Positions 46,926 through 55,224 of a stretch of DNA of 64,000 nt are shown here, one piece after another. Position numbers and translations under genes: made by a program. Under the pieces are notes generated by a model. It was not told the DNA's origin, searched no databases, and saw only the letters and a list, made by a program, of their open reading frames with translations. The DNA comes from Gemmatimonadota bacterium (GTDB taxonomy: Bacteria; Gemmatimonadota; Gemmatimonadetes; Longimicrobiales; Gaopeijiaceae), in the NCBI GenBank assembly GCA_012960225.1, contig DUBS01000056.1:108894-172893 (forward strand), given 5' to 3'. Within the stretch, counting starts at the first letter, position 1. Each line of letters starts with the position of its first letter.

Positions 46926-47513
46926 ATGATCACTTTTACAGACCGCGCTCGAGACGTTGTTCTCTCACTGCTTGAGGAGAGTGAGGGCGAACTAGAGGCC
47001 TTACGGATCACCATGAGACAGGCCGACAGTGGCTTGAAACCCCATTTCGACCTCACCCTGGTTGGAGCTGATGAGCGTGAGTCGGACGATCAACAGGAAG
47101 ACATGGGTGGATTCTCAATTTTGGTTAAGGAATATCTAGTAAGCCAACTTGAGGGTGCGACAGTCGACTACGTGGAGAGGACTAACGAGAGCGGGTTTGA
47201 AGTGCGTACTCTGAGGCCGGATGAACCCAAGAAATCTCAAGATCGACCACAAGGTCAGATCGCGGACCAGGTTCGTGAGGTCCTTGAAGTTCAGGTGAAC
47301 CCAGCAATCGCAGCACATGGGGGAAGGATCTCTCTGGTGAACGTCGAGGAGACAGACATCTTCGTCGAGATGAGTGGTGGTTGCCAGGGTTGTGCGCTTT
47401 CCACTGCGACTCTCCGACAAGGTGTGGAACGCATGCTGCGAGAAGCTATCCCAGAGCTCACAGGCGTCCATGACATTACCGACCACTCATCGGGTGAAAA
47501 CCCCTACCTCTAG
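46926..47513 (+). CDS. nfuA: NfuA-like Fe-S cluster carrier
   Basis: A 195-residue Fe-S delivery protein. The N-terminal ~95 residues are a degenerate A-type (HesB-like) fold without the three cysteines, as in NfuA. After a linker, the NifU C-terminal domain (~115-195) carries the cluster-binding CxxC in SGGCQGCALS. A dimer binds one 4Fe-4S cluster across two CxxC motifs and delivers it to targets such as aconitase or, in this window, endonuclease III. It is divergent from glyS; no strong ribosome site is seen before the ATG. Confidence 0.88.
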   Translation: MITFTDRARDVVLSLLEESEGELEALRITMRQADSGLKPHFDLTLVGADERESDDQQEDMGGFSILVKEYLVSQLEGATVDYVERTNESGFEVRTLRPDEPKKSQDRPQGQIADQVREVLEVQVNPAIAAHGGRISLVNVEETDIFVEMSGGCQGCALSTATLRQGVERMLREAIPELTGVHDITDHSSGENPYL

Positions 47514-47604
47514 TTCAGTTTTGCGTAGCTGGTTGTAGGAAAATCTGGCCCGAAATCTCAAGAATAGTATCTCACTACCGCATAAATTATATGCTTGAAT
47601 ACAA

Positions 47605-47641
47605 ACGGGGCTCCCAACCCCTGAGGGCTGGGAGCCCGTCA
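47605..47641 (-). terminator. Intrinsic terminator after the amidohydrolase pair
   Basis: An eleven-pair stem (ACGGGCTCCCA against TGGGAGCCCCGT, one bulged base) with a short loop, followed on the minus strand by TTTGTATT. It lies 43 bases beyond the end of the 469-residue amidohydrolase gene and separates it from the convergent nfuA gene, which it may also help terminate. Confidence 0.7.
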
Positions 47642-47683
47642 GGACTCAAGCAGTACAAATAAGAGAGAGGTCCGCCTCAGCCC

Positions 47684-49093
47684 CTAGCTCACCACCCGCC
47701 TGTTTTGCCTTACCTTCTCCATGTACTTGTCGAAAAAATGCTTTTGGATGTCATTCATGTCGATCTCGCGACCCTGGATGTAGGACTGCACGATATCACT
47801 GGTCATGTCCAGTGGGGTTCCGGTGGTGATAAGGAGTGTCGCCTGCTTTCCTGGCTCCAGTGAACCCACTTTGTCGCTGATCCCCATGAACTCCGCAGCG
47901 TTGATCGTCACTGCTTTCAGGGCTTCTTCTTCAGGGAGCCCAAAAGCGACGGCAACCCCTGCTTCCCAGGGCAGACGGTTGGTGTAGAGGGCTCCCGAGC
48001 CACCTGAAATGGCGAACCGTACTCCCGCTTCGTGAAGGCGAGCCGGCATGGTGTAGGCTCCGTCGTACCCCTCGTAATCCCGGCCTGGCGCCGCCATGGT
48101 CGAAGTGAGGATCACCGGGATATCGTTGGCAACCAACCGGTCAGCCACGTGAATAGCATCGCCCCCTCCACGGATTACGAGCTTCACTCCCTCTTCCTGG
48201 GCCCAAGTGATCGCATCGTTGATCTGAGCGGCACCATCTGCTGACACTACTACTGGGATCTCCCCATCGAGTGCCGGAATCATCGCTGCATAACGGGAAT
48301 CGGTCCGCACTTCTTCACCCGCGGTGGTGGCATCACGATATGCCCGCGCTTCTGCAAAGAAATCCTTGAGCTGCTGGACCTGCTCAGCGTAGGTGGGGGG
48401 GGACTCCTGCGGGCCAGGCCCGAAGCCTCGGCCCCGACCGCCCCGACCGCCCCGACCGCCTCTGGAATTGGGGTTGGGCCAGTTCACGTTCAATGCCGCT
48501 GCCGACTCAATAGACATCTCCTCCCAATCCCAACCCTCGAGGCTCATTGCCGATGACATGCCGGAGATGAGGCCACCGCCCGGTGTTGTGAGGGTCACGA
48601 GTACGCCGGCGGAGCGGGTGGTGCCGATATGGCGACTCTCCGCGTTGACCGCCACTTCAGCTCGCACGTTGGGGTTGAAGTCGCCTAGCTCGTTGACGTC
48701 ACTCGAGACGTCCACAGAGCCAATTTCACTGATTCCCACCGTACTGTAGGCGTCGATGAGACCGGGGTATATATGCTTTCCGGAGACATCTACCACACGA
48801 GTCCCCGTGGGAATCTCTACGTCGGTGCCGATCGCCCTGATCACTCCGTTCTCAAACAAAATAGTACCGTTTTCAATCACTCCGTTTGTGACGGTATGGA
48901 TCGTGGCCCCTCTTAATGCCACCGCTTCGGACTGAGGTGGGACTGTCATCCGCACCTGCGCCTTCACCACGGTTGGTGACAACAGAGAGGTGGCCACAGC
49001 TACCATTGCTATCGCAAAGGTCACCGCGGTCACACCGCCAGTCCTGGACAGATAGCCCATCATGACTCCTCGCTTCTTCATGGTCATAGTCAT
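47684..49093 (-). CDS. Exported amidohydrolase-fold protein lacking the HxH metal motif
   Basis: A 469-residue exported protein (signal segment VTAVTFAIAMVAVATSLL, ~20-38) with the composite sandwich/barrel fold of imidazolonepropionase-type amidohydrolases: ALRGATIHTVTNGVIENGTILFENG at the N-terminus, and VTINAAEFMGISDKVGSLEPGKQATLLI at the C-terminus (quoted in part). At the position where active enzymes read D-x-H-x-H the protein reads LIDAYSTVG, and the distal catalytic Asp region reads AISGGSG. Hydrolase chemistry is therefore unlikely by the standard mechanism. A GGRGGRGG segment is encoded by a 9-base tandem repeat. It follows the 991-residue homologue by two bases. Confidence 0.85.
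   Translation of the reverse strand: MTMTMKKRGVMMGYLSRTGGVTAVTFAIAMVAVATSLLSPTVVKAQVRMTVPPQSEAVALRGATIHTVTNGVIENGTILFENGVIRAIGTDVEIPTGTRVVDVSGKHIYPGLIDAYSTVGISEIGSVDVSSDVNELGDFNPNVRAEVAVNAESRHIGTTRSAGVLVTLTTPGGGLISGMSSAMSLEGWDWEEMSIESAAALNVNWPNPNSRGGRGGRGGRGRGFGPGPQESPPTYAEQVQQLKDFFAEARAYRDATTAGEEVRTDSRYAAMIPALDGEIPVVVSADGAAQINDAITWAQEEGVKLVIRGGGDAIHVADRLVANDIPVILTSTMAAPGRDYEGYDGAYTMPARLHEAGVRFAISGGSGALYTNRLPWEAGVAVAFGLPEEEALKAVTINAAEFMGISDKVGSLEPGKQATLLITTGTPLDMTSDIVQSYIQGREIDMNDIQKHFFDKYMEKVRQNRRVVS
48432..48458. repeat. Three tandem copies of a 9-base unit
   Basis: CCCCGACCG occurs three times in direct succession inside the 469-residue amidohydrolase gene. Read from the coding strand it gives repeated Arg-Gly-Gly. 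A unit of nine bases keeps the frame whatever the copy number. Confidence 0.9.
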
Positions 49094-49095
49094 CG

Positions 49096-52071
49096 TCAGT
49101 TACTCCCTCGCAGGTCGCGCATATCCGCGTTCTCTGAGATAGAAAGGATGGCCTGTATAAGCTGAGTTCTCTCACGATCAATCTGCTCCCGCATGGCAGC
49201 ATCTTCTTCGAGAGAGAAGTAACGTCGGCCGTCTACCCAGGTCTGCTCAGCCCGGGTGAACTGAGATAGGGGATTGCCACTCCAGATAACGAAATCAGCG
49301 TCCTTGCCCGCCTCGAGTGAGCCCACGCGGGCGTCGATGGCTACGGCCTTTGCGGCCTGGTTGGTCACCGTCGAAAGCGCCTGCTCGTGGGTGAGACCGG
49401 TGCGCAGCAGTTTGCCCGCCTCCCAGTTCATACGGGTGGAAATCTCATTATTGTCAGAGTGGAGCGCCGTCACCACACCCGCCTCAATCAGGATACGAGC
49501 GTTGTAGACGGAAGCGTCGTATGCTTCCATCTTGAATCCACCCCAGTCACTCCATACAACTGCGGCCACACCAGAGGCAGCCAGTTCAGGGGCGATCTTG
49601 TAGGCCTCGATCCCGTGCTGTAAGGTTTGAACCCGAAATCCAAACTCCTCGGCCAGACGGACCAGAGCCAGGAATTCATCAGCACGGTAACCGTGCGACG
49701 AGATGAGTAACTCCTGGTTCAGGATATCGAGAATTGACTCCATGCGCAGGTCGCGGCGGGGAGGGATCCCTTCACCGCTGGCCTCCCAGCGCTGCCACTC
49801 CCGCTCGTAGTCACGGGCAGCTAGGAAGTGGTCACGGATGATCTCCTGCGTTCCCATTCGGGTATCCGGATAACGCCCCTGACGCCGCTTAGGGTTCTCC
49901 CCCAACGCGAACTTCACTGTCCGGGGGGCACCCTCCAGCTTGAGGTCTTCGGGCAGGGAGCCCCAACGGAGCTTGACGAAGACGTTTTCTCCTCCGATCG
50001 GGTTCGCCGAGCCATGCTTGATATGAGCGGTCGTGAGCCCACCGGCGAGTTGACGGTACATCCAGATGTTGTTGTGCGTTACCACATCGCCCATTCGCAC
50101 TTCAGGAACAATGGCGAACCCGCTTTCGTTGATATCTGTGACCCCGGCATGGATATGGGGGTCGATGAGCCCAGGCGTCACGTGTTTGTCAGTGGCGTCG
50201 ATCTCCATCGCACCCCGGGGCGCATCGAGATCAGGACCTACCGCCACCACCTTCCCCGCCTGCACCAAAAGATCAGCGTTCTCCATCTGCCCCAGCGGAC
50301 CCTGGCTCCACACGGTGGCATTGCGCACCACCACGGCAGCGGGTTGCTCGGGGATGGAGTTCCGCCCGAACTCCATCATGGGTCGAATAAACGGCAAGTC
50401 GATCTCGGGGACGTTCATAGCTACTGTACCGCGTGCGACTCCCTCGTACATCTCTGTGCGAGACCCGCGGAAAGACGGGTCTGCCCCATTGGGGAGGGCG
50501 GTCCAGCCGTAGAACTCCTCCCCCCGTACTGAACCTGCTAGGAGGGCAACTCCCTCATATCCCAGGTCCTCCCCGTCAAAGCGCACCTCGATGCGGCCGG
50601 TCTCGGCCACGACCTCTGCCGAGGCCAAATTTATGGTGGCACCATCAGGACCTGCGATATCAATGGACCCGCGCAGGCGGTTCAATGGGCCATCAAGACG
50701 GAGCGCTGCTTCAAAACCCCACTCGTCGTCAGATGCGATGTGCCACGTGCCTCGCGGATCGATCTGGGGCGGGCGAGTGACCCCGTAGGCTTGCCCGTGC
50801 ACCCAGACGTCTCTGACGGTGGCCTCTTCGGTGAAGAGGTCGCCTTCGCTCACGACGAGGTTGGCGACCTTTCCCTCCTGAATAGTGCCGTGGGTGTTCT
50901 CAAGCCCCAGCCACAATGCCGGGGTGGTGGTGAGCGCCGCCAGCGCGTCAGCAGTGGAGAGCCCCCGTGCCACAGCGATCCTCAAGTTGGGCAGGAATTC
51001 GTTCAGCGACGAAAGCCCATCAGAGGTGATGGCGAAACGGACACCCGCCCCGGCCAGTTGTGCAGGGCTCGTGGGTGCTAGATACCAATCGCGCAGGTCG
51101 GCCAAACTGGCGTTCAACGCTGACTCCGGGTCACTAACATTGGGCGCATCAGGGAAACTCAGGGGTATGATGAGCGGATCGGTGCGTCCCCGGAGCACAT
51201 CGAGAATACGGTATTCCTCACCGCTCCCCCGGTACCACGCGTCCAAGCCGTACTCCGCAGCAAGCTTATGAGCCCGTAGGTACTCCTCCTCACTGCCGGT
51301 CTCGAAGATGATCGGCTGATCTCCCTGTACCGCGTCCTCGAGGGCTGCCAAAGCTTCGCTGGTCTCGGGTGGTAGAAATGCACGACCACTGGCCTCGTAC
51401 GCACCCCACGCCCTCACGTACCAGTCGGTATCCATAAACGTCTGCTTCATAAGTGCGATGGTCCCCATGGCCGAGTTGGGGTAGGCCCCACCCAACTGGA
51501 AAGAGCGCTGGAATCCCATAGCCTGGGCCAGGTCGGGGCGGAGCACACGGTCTCGGACTCCGATGTCACCTAGGTTCACAACCGAAGCTGTACCTCGAAA
51601 GATACCCTGCTTGGGCACGACCATCGCCGTTCCAAACCCCTGCGACCGGAGTGCCTCTCGACGGTCGGCATCATCCTGGAGGTTCCTCGTGGTGCTAAAC
51701 CAAGCCCGAACCTGTGGGTTCCAATGGGTCGGTCCTACGTCACCACCTTCGGGTACTGCGTCCATCCCCAAGTCCGCATGGGCATCGATGAATCCCGGAT
51801 AGATCGTGAGACCAGCCAGGTCCCAGACACGCGCACCGGCCGGAGGCTGCATATTGCGACCGACCCGTTGGATGAGTCCGTTCCGGATTACTATCGTGGC
51901 ACCATCCAGGACCTGCCCCGGTGCCGTCACAACGCGTGCGCCCACTAGCGCATGGAAGCCGGTGCCGTTGTCTCGGATACCAGTCACGGGCTCGGTCCGG
52001 GTCGCCTGTTGGGCTTCGACTCCGCCGGTCAGCAAGAGGGCGAACCCAAGGAAGGAGAGAATTGCTCTCAC
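49096..52071 (-). CDS. Exported protein with two fused amidohydrolase domains
   Basis: A 991-residue secreted or periplasmic protein (signal peptide ending near GGVEAQQ, ~21). Residues ~40-430 and ~575-985 are each an amidohydrolase-type composite domain, joined by a beta-rich linker (~435-570). The first copy reads GFIDAHADLG, so one of the paired metal-binding His is Asp. The second reads GLIDPHIHAG and keeps HxH, followed by IKHGSANPIGG, LQHGIEAYK and ALHSDNNE, the usual metal and Asp residues, so the C-terminal copy should be active. Likely substrates are small amides, imides or dipeptides. The start is GTG with CGGAGG six bases upstream. Confidence 0.88.
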   Translation of the reverse strand: MRAILSFLGFALLLTGGVEAQQATRTEPVTGIRDNGTGFHALVGARVVTAPGQVLDGATIVIRNGLIQRVGRNMQPPAGARVWDLAGLTIYPGFIDAHADLGMDAVPEGGDVGPTHWNPQVRAWFSTTRNLQDDADRREALRSQGFGTAMVVPKQGIFRGTASVVNLGDIGVRDRVLRPDLAQAMGFQRSFQLGGAYPNSAMGTIALMKQTFMDTDWYVRAWGAYEASGRAFLPPETSEALAALEDAVQGDQPIIFETGSEEEYLRAHKLAAEYGLDAWYRGSGEEYRILDVLRGRTDPLIIPLSFPDAPNVSDPESALNASLADLRDWYLAPTSPAQLAGAGVRFAITSDGLSSLNEFLPNLRIAVARGLSTADALAALTTTPALWLGLENTHGTIQEGKVANLVVSEGDLFTEEATVRDVWVHGQAYGVTRPPQIDPRGTWHIASDDEWGFEAALRLDGPLNRLRGSIDIAGPDGATINLASAEVVAETGRIEVRFDGEDLGYEGVALLAGSVRGEEFYGWTALPNGADPSFRGSRTEMYEGVARGTVAMNVPEIDLPFIRPMMEFGRNSIPEQPAAVVVRNATVWSQGPLGQMENADLLVQAGKVVAVGPDLDAPRGAMEIDATDKHVTPGLIDPHIHAGVTDINESGFAIVPEVRMGDVVTHNNIWMYRQLAGGLTTAHIKHGSANPIGGENVFVKLRWGSLPEDLKLEGAPRTVKFALGENPKRRQGRYPDTRMGTQEIIRDHFLAARDYEREWQRWEASGEGIPPRRDLRMESILDILNQELLISSHGYRADEFLALVRLAEEFGFRVQTLQHGIEAYKIAPELAASGVAAVVWSDWGGFKMEAYDASVYNARILIEAGVVTALHSDNNEISTRMNWEAGKLLRTGLTHEQALSTVTNQAAKAVAIDARVGSLEAGKDADFVIWSGNPLSQFTRAEQTWVDGRRYFSLEEDAAMREQIDRERTQLIQAILSISENADMRDLRGSN

Positions 52072-52110
52072 GACAGCCTCCGTAAGAAAGTAGGATGAAC
52101 CACTGCGTAT

Positions 52111-52124
52111 CCCCGCTTGCGGGG
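52111..52124 (-). repeat. GC-rich hairpin between HAD and amidohydrolase genes
   Basis: CCCCG and CGGGG flank a four-base loop. A second small stem (CTGGCA/TGCCAG) lies just beyond, at about 52139-52160. Neither is followed by T residues, so termination is doubtful. Together they fill the 135-base gap in front of the 991-residue amidohydrolase gene. Confidence 0.4.
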
Positions 52125-52206
52125 CCCAGAAGGATAGACTGGCACCGCTAGGCCTGCCAGAAGCTGGCCTACAGGTGCTTCACAGCCCAAATCATAATGC
52201 TCATGG

Positions 52207-52941
52207 CTACTCTAGCGTTCGTAGGTCCGGTTTGATCCCGACTAAGTCCACTAAAGCCATCAAATTTGGGACCTCAAGATTGGGAATCGCGCTGGACAGC
52301 TTTGTAGCACCTCCACCATCTTTTCCGGCCCGTCTATTCACCCAAACGGACTTGAGTCCGAGTTCTGCCGCCGGAGCGACATCGTGATAGAGGCTCTGAG
52401 CAACATGCAGGACTCGCTCCGGGGGGAGTTCAAGACGCTTTAGGACTTCGTAGAAATGAGCAGGGTGGGGTTTGTAACTTTGGACTTGCTCTGCCGTGAC
52501 CACCTGTTCGAAGCTTACTCCAAGCTGTTGGGCTGAGTTAGAGAAGAGGTCGTCATCAACATTTGATACGATAGCCAAGCGGTATCTTGATGATAGCAAC
52601 TGAAGACCTGTTATGCTGTCAGGGAACGGGGGCCAGAACGAAACTGATTCCGCAAATCTTCTTGCCTCTTCCGTACCGGTAGCGAATCCGTATACCTCCC
52701 CAAATCCGGATGCTACCTCTTCCAAAATAGCTCGGTACGGACGGAAAGCCCCAGCCTCTGCAGCTGCTTCTAGGAGTCCGAATCGCTCGAGAATCCGATT
52801 GTCATCCTGGTCATCCATATCGTGGGCTCCAAGAATAATACGGACACCAGCAAGAATACCGGATTCCCAATCGATGAGTGTTCCATAACAATCAAAGGTA
52901 AATGCTTCGAATTGTTCGAAGTTCATGGGCTCAGAGTTCAT
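52207..52941 (-). CDS. HAD-family hydrolase, haloacid dehalogenase type II-like
   Basis: A 244-residue HAD-superfamily hydrolase. Motif I is FTFDCYGTLIDW with the nucleophilic Asp (~14); motif II is LAIVSNVDDDLF (~125); motif III/IV lie around KPHPAHFYEVLKRL (~160) and SLYHDVAPAAELGLKSVWVNR (~195, quoted in part). The FDCYGTL version of motif I is that of the L-2-haloacid dehalogenase subgroup, but most such proteins are phosphatases or of unknown use. It starts four bases after the secreted M24 peptidase stop, so they form a pair. Confidence 0.88.
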   Translation of the reverse strand: MNSEPMNFEQFEAFTFDCYGTLIDWESGILAGVRIILGAHDMDDQDDNRILERFGLLEAAAEAGAFRPYRAILEEVASGFGEVYGFATGTEEARRFAESVSFWPPFPDSITGLQLLSSRYRLAIVSNVDDDLFSNSAQQLGVSFEQVVTAEQVQSYKPHPAHFYEVLKRLELPPERVLHVAQSLYHDVAPAAELGLKSVWVNRRAGKDGGGATKLSSAIPNLEVPNLMALVDLVGIKPDLRTLE

Positions 52942-52944
52942 ACA

Positions 52945-54255
52945 TCACTTGATAAGAAGGATCCGATTGTTAACAGGATACAACCACTCGATTCCCCGTT
53001 CGGTCACCACTGCGTCATCCTCAAGTGGAATGCGCACCTTTGCCCCACCCCACTCTGGATTAGATGTGTACGCAAATAGTTCTACGGAAATCAAAGTTCC
53101 GGGCCTCAACTCATAGGTCAATCTGGTGGGATTGAAGAACGCGAGTGATGGACCAAAACCGTGTCCCCAGTTACCTACTGAGTGAGGTCCAAGCACAACG
53201 TCCGTTATCGCTGGGTCAGTAGACGGTTGATTGAATTCAATCCGATTAAAGCCGGCAGCTTCGATCGCCTCCCACGTTACGTCCAACGCCTGTTGAGCAG
53301 TGTTAGCGGGTTTGATCGTTGATTTCATCACATCACGCACTTTGAGTGCTTGATCAAATGCATTTTGGATTCCCACTGGGGCCTTTGTCTCGCCTTCATG
53401 CAATACATAGGCAATGCGCTTCATATCTGTGTAGAAGTCGAGGAACCCCACACCCCAATCGATCATGAGAAGATCGCCTCTCTGGATAATTCGATCAGAT
53501 GATGTTGCTACTATCCCTTCTGGACCTGTGATGTACACGGAGGGCATATCAAATGAAGACTCTAAGCCTCTTTCTAGGAGTTGGTCCTGAATCCACCACG
53601 CAACATCCTCAAGCGTAGTCACACTAGGCGTTATGACCTGGTTCGATAGGGCGCGCTCGGCAATCTCTCGCGAGAACTCACCTGCTTCAGCAAAAGCCGC
53701 GATCTCGCTAGCTACCCTAGTAGCTCGAAAGTCCGAGACGAAACGCTCTGCAGAAACAAGACGGTCACCGTAGGGGCCCAGTCTCTCTTTCAAGTGGAGA
53801 TAAGATGTGTGAGAAAGCCCATCTGCTCCCCCGATTGATTCAGCGATGTTCACACCAATACGGTTGGGATTTCGCTCAGCAACGAAATCGCTTAGCTCCT
53901 CTGCACTGCCGAAATAGTCGTAGACTCCGCACTGTTCTAGCATGTAACCCCCAACCCCAAGGGCTGAACGTTCAACTCGTCCTCCTTGAGCTGTAAACAC
54001 GTAGTAAGCCCAATCACCCACATACCCCCTGCCGAGTGCATTCCACATTGGATCAAGCAATCCTTCTCTCATTACGATGATCCACATATCGATCTGGTTA
54101 TCGTGCATCGCCTTGGGAAGCACGAGATCAAACTTCTCAGCTCGGATCTGACACATCCTCTCCCAGCGTGCTCGAGCCTCCTGTCCTGCTCCGGGCTGAG
54201 CTACTAACAGGGAGATCAGCAGTGCCTTCAAGATATGGGAGTTCCAGCGGCTCAT
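52945..54255 (-). CDS. Exported M24-family Xaa-Pro peptidase
   Basis: A 436-residue M24B peptidase with an N-terminal signal peptide (ALLISLLVAQPGAGQEA, ~10-26), unlike the other two M24 enzymes of this window. Metal ligands: Asp in LLMIDWGV and FYTDMKRI, His in VGNWGHGFG, Glu in LISVELFAY, Glu in IPLEDDAVV. It should cut proline-containing peptides in the periplasm, providing dipeptides for import. GGAGG lies five bases before the ATG. Confidence 0.9.
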   Translation of the reverse strand: MSRWNSHILKALLISLLVAQPGAGQEARARWERMCQIRAEKFDLVLPKAMHDNQIDMWIIVMREGLLDPMWNALGRGYVGDWAYYVFTAQGGRVERSALGVGGYMLEQCGVYDYFGSAEELSDFVAERNPNRIGVNIAESIGGADGLSHTSYLHLKERLGPYGDRLVSAERFVSDFRATRVASEIAAFAEAGEFSREIAERALSNQVITPSVTTLEDVAWWIQDQLLERGLESSFDMPSVYITGPEGIVATSSDRIIQRGDLLMIDWGVGFLDFYTDMKRIAYVLHEGETKAPVGIQNAFDQALKVRDVMKSTIKPANTAQQALDVTWEAIEAAGFNRIEFNQPSTDPAITDVVLGPHSVGNWGHGFGPSLAFFNPTRLTYELRPGTLISVELFAYTSNPEWGGAKVRIPLEDDAVVTERGIEWLYPVNNRILLIK

Positions 54256-54472
54256 GGTTCCTCCAAATTCTGTTTGGGATGGAGCCTGTAATCTGGTTTT
54301 AGGTCAGGACATAGGAAACCGGTTACAAGCCCGACACCGCATAGACTTTCCAGAAAGATGTCCTTAGCGAGCAGGCCTAGGGACCTCAGGTGGAATCTGC
54401 ACTTGACCCGAAGCACACAACGGCTCTATTTGTCGCCTCTACAAAAGGGTTAGAACGAAAACAGGAGTAAGA

Positions 54473-54892
54473 ATGTCGGAGAGAATTCGAGTCGTCCTGC
54501 GCTGGATTCAAATTAAGGACAACAAAGAGGCGGCATGGGATGACGAGGGGGAGTTCCGCTTTCAGTCTAAAGTCACGACTCAGGGGGTAAGTCACGAGCT
54601 AGAATTCCCTGAGGAGGGCTATTGGTCAATTTCTGATCATCCGAAAAGGAATAAGGTCGATAAGATCGACAAGATACTTTTTGAGGGTCACGCAGGAGAT
54701 TCACTTACGGTTGAGTTATCCGGGGTTGAACTGGATACAATGACCGCTAATGATCACTTGGAGAACTATTCCAAATCATTCACGGGAGATCACTCTGAGT
54801 GGCTCGGCCGTCATCAGCCAACAGATGAGGGTATAGGCGATCCTGAAAACATGAGTGACTGGCGCATCTGTTACGACATTGAATCTGCCTGA
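54473..54892 (+). CDS. Unknown small acidic protein
   Basis: A 139-residue soluble protein I cannot assign. It looks like a beta-rich domain (IRVVLRWIQIKDNKE, GEFRFQSKVTT, WSISDHP, LFEGHAGDSLTVELSGVEL) ending with a polar C-terminal third (ENYSKSFTGDHSEWLGRHQP). GGAG lies six bases before the ATG, and the gene has its own strong terminator; both support a real, separately transcribed gene. Its flanks (54256-54472 and after 54965) contain nothing that hints at a partner. Confidence 0.7.
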   Translation: MSERIRVVLRWIQIKDNKEAAWDDEGEFRFQSKVTTQGVSHELEFPEEGYWSISDHPKRNKVDKIDKILFEGHAGDSLTVELSGVELDTMTANDHLENYSKSFTGDHSEWLGRHQPTDEGIGDPENMSDWRICYDIESA

Positions 54893-54896
54893 TTAT

Positions 54897-54922
54897 TACA
54901 GGTGGCCCTGGAGTCACCTGTA
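54897..54922 (+). repeat. Eight-pair inverted repeat after the small acidic protein gene
   Basis: TACAGGTG and CACCTGTA flank a ten-base loop five bases behind the stop codon. It could protect the 3' end of the message or form part of a tandem termination structure with the hairpin at 54933-54964. Confidence 0.6.
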
Positions 54923-54932
54923 GCCATTTCTT

Positions 54933-54964
54933 AACCCCCACCCCAAACAATTAGGGTGGGGGTT
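54933..54964 (+). terminator. Strong intrinsic terminator
   Basis: AACCCCCACCC and GGGTGGGGGTT form an eleven-pair perfect stem around a ten-base loop, followed by TTCTTTC. It lies 41 bases after the stop of the 139-residue gene. It is the most GC-rich terminator stem in the window. Confidence 0.85.
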
Positions 54965-55224
54965 TCTTTCACTCTGAGACATGGGTGCTAATACGTTGGA
55001 TAACGAAATTCCATATTCGACATTCGACTGGTGCCTGAAGAGCTCACAAGTACCCAAGAGTCTCAGAGCTATGGAACAGTCTTGGGTGCTCGCGTATGCA
55101 CCTGCTCGTCTTCATCTTTGTACACTGATTAACCTGCAGTCGTTGGACTGTTAAGGCAGTACGGCGCCGAATCACGAGATTAGCGGGTCATCATACGAGG
55201 ACCTAAGCCACGAAGGAGTCCATC
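54965..55224. other. Intergenic stretch before the dienelactone hydrolase gene
   Basis: With the hairpins at 54897-54964 this is the longest gap without a gene (54893-55224). I see no gene or tRNA. An inverted repeat, ACCCAAGA (55052-55059) with TCTTGGGT (55080-55087), spans a 20-base centre and could be an operator or leader stem. AAGGAG of the next gene lies at its end. Confidence 0.5.

Noticed and set aside
48393-48749. Open frame on the plus strand opposite the 469-residue amidohydrolase gene, rich in Pro and Arg.
   Set aside because: It is the mirror of the GC-rich coding strand. Its composition reflects the RGG-coding repeat, and it has no start signal or recognisable motif.
49828-50532. 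234-codon open frame on the plus strand opposite the 991-residue amidohydrolase gene.
   Set aside because: The His/Arg/Pro-rich product is typical of an antisense frame in a GC-rich gene, and the coding strand is unambiguous.
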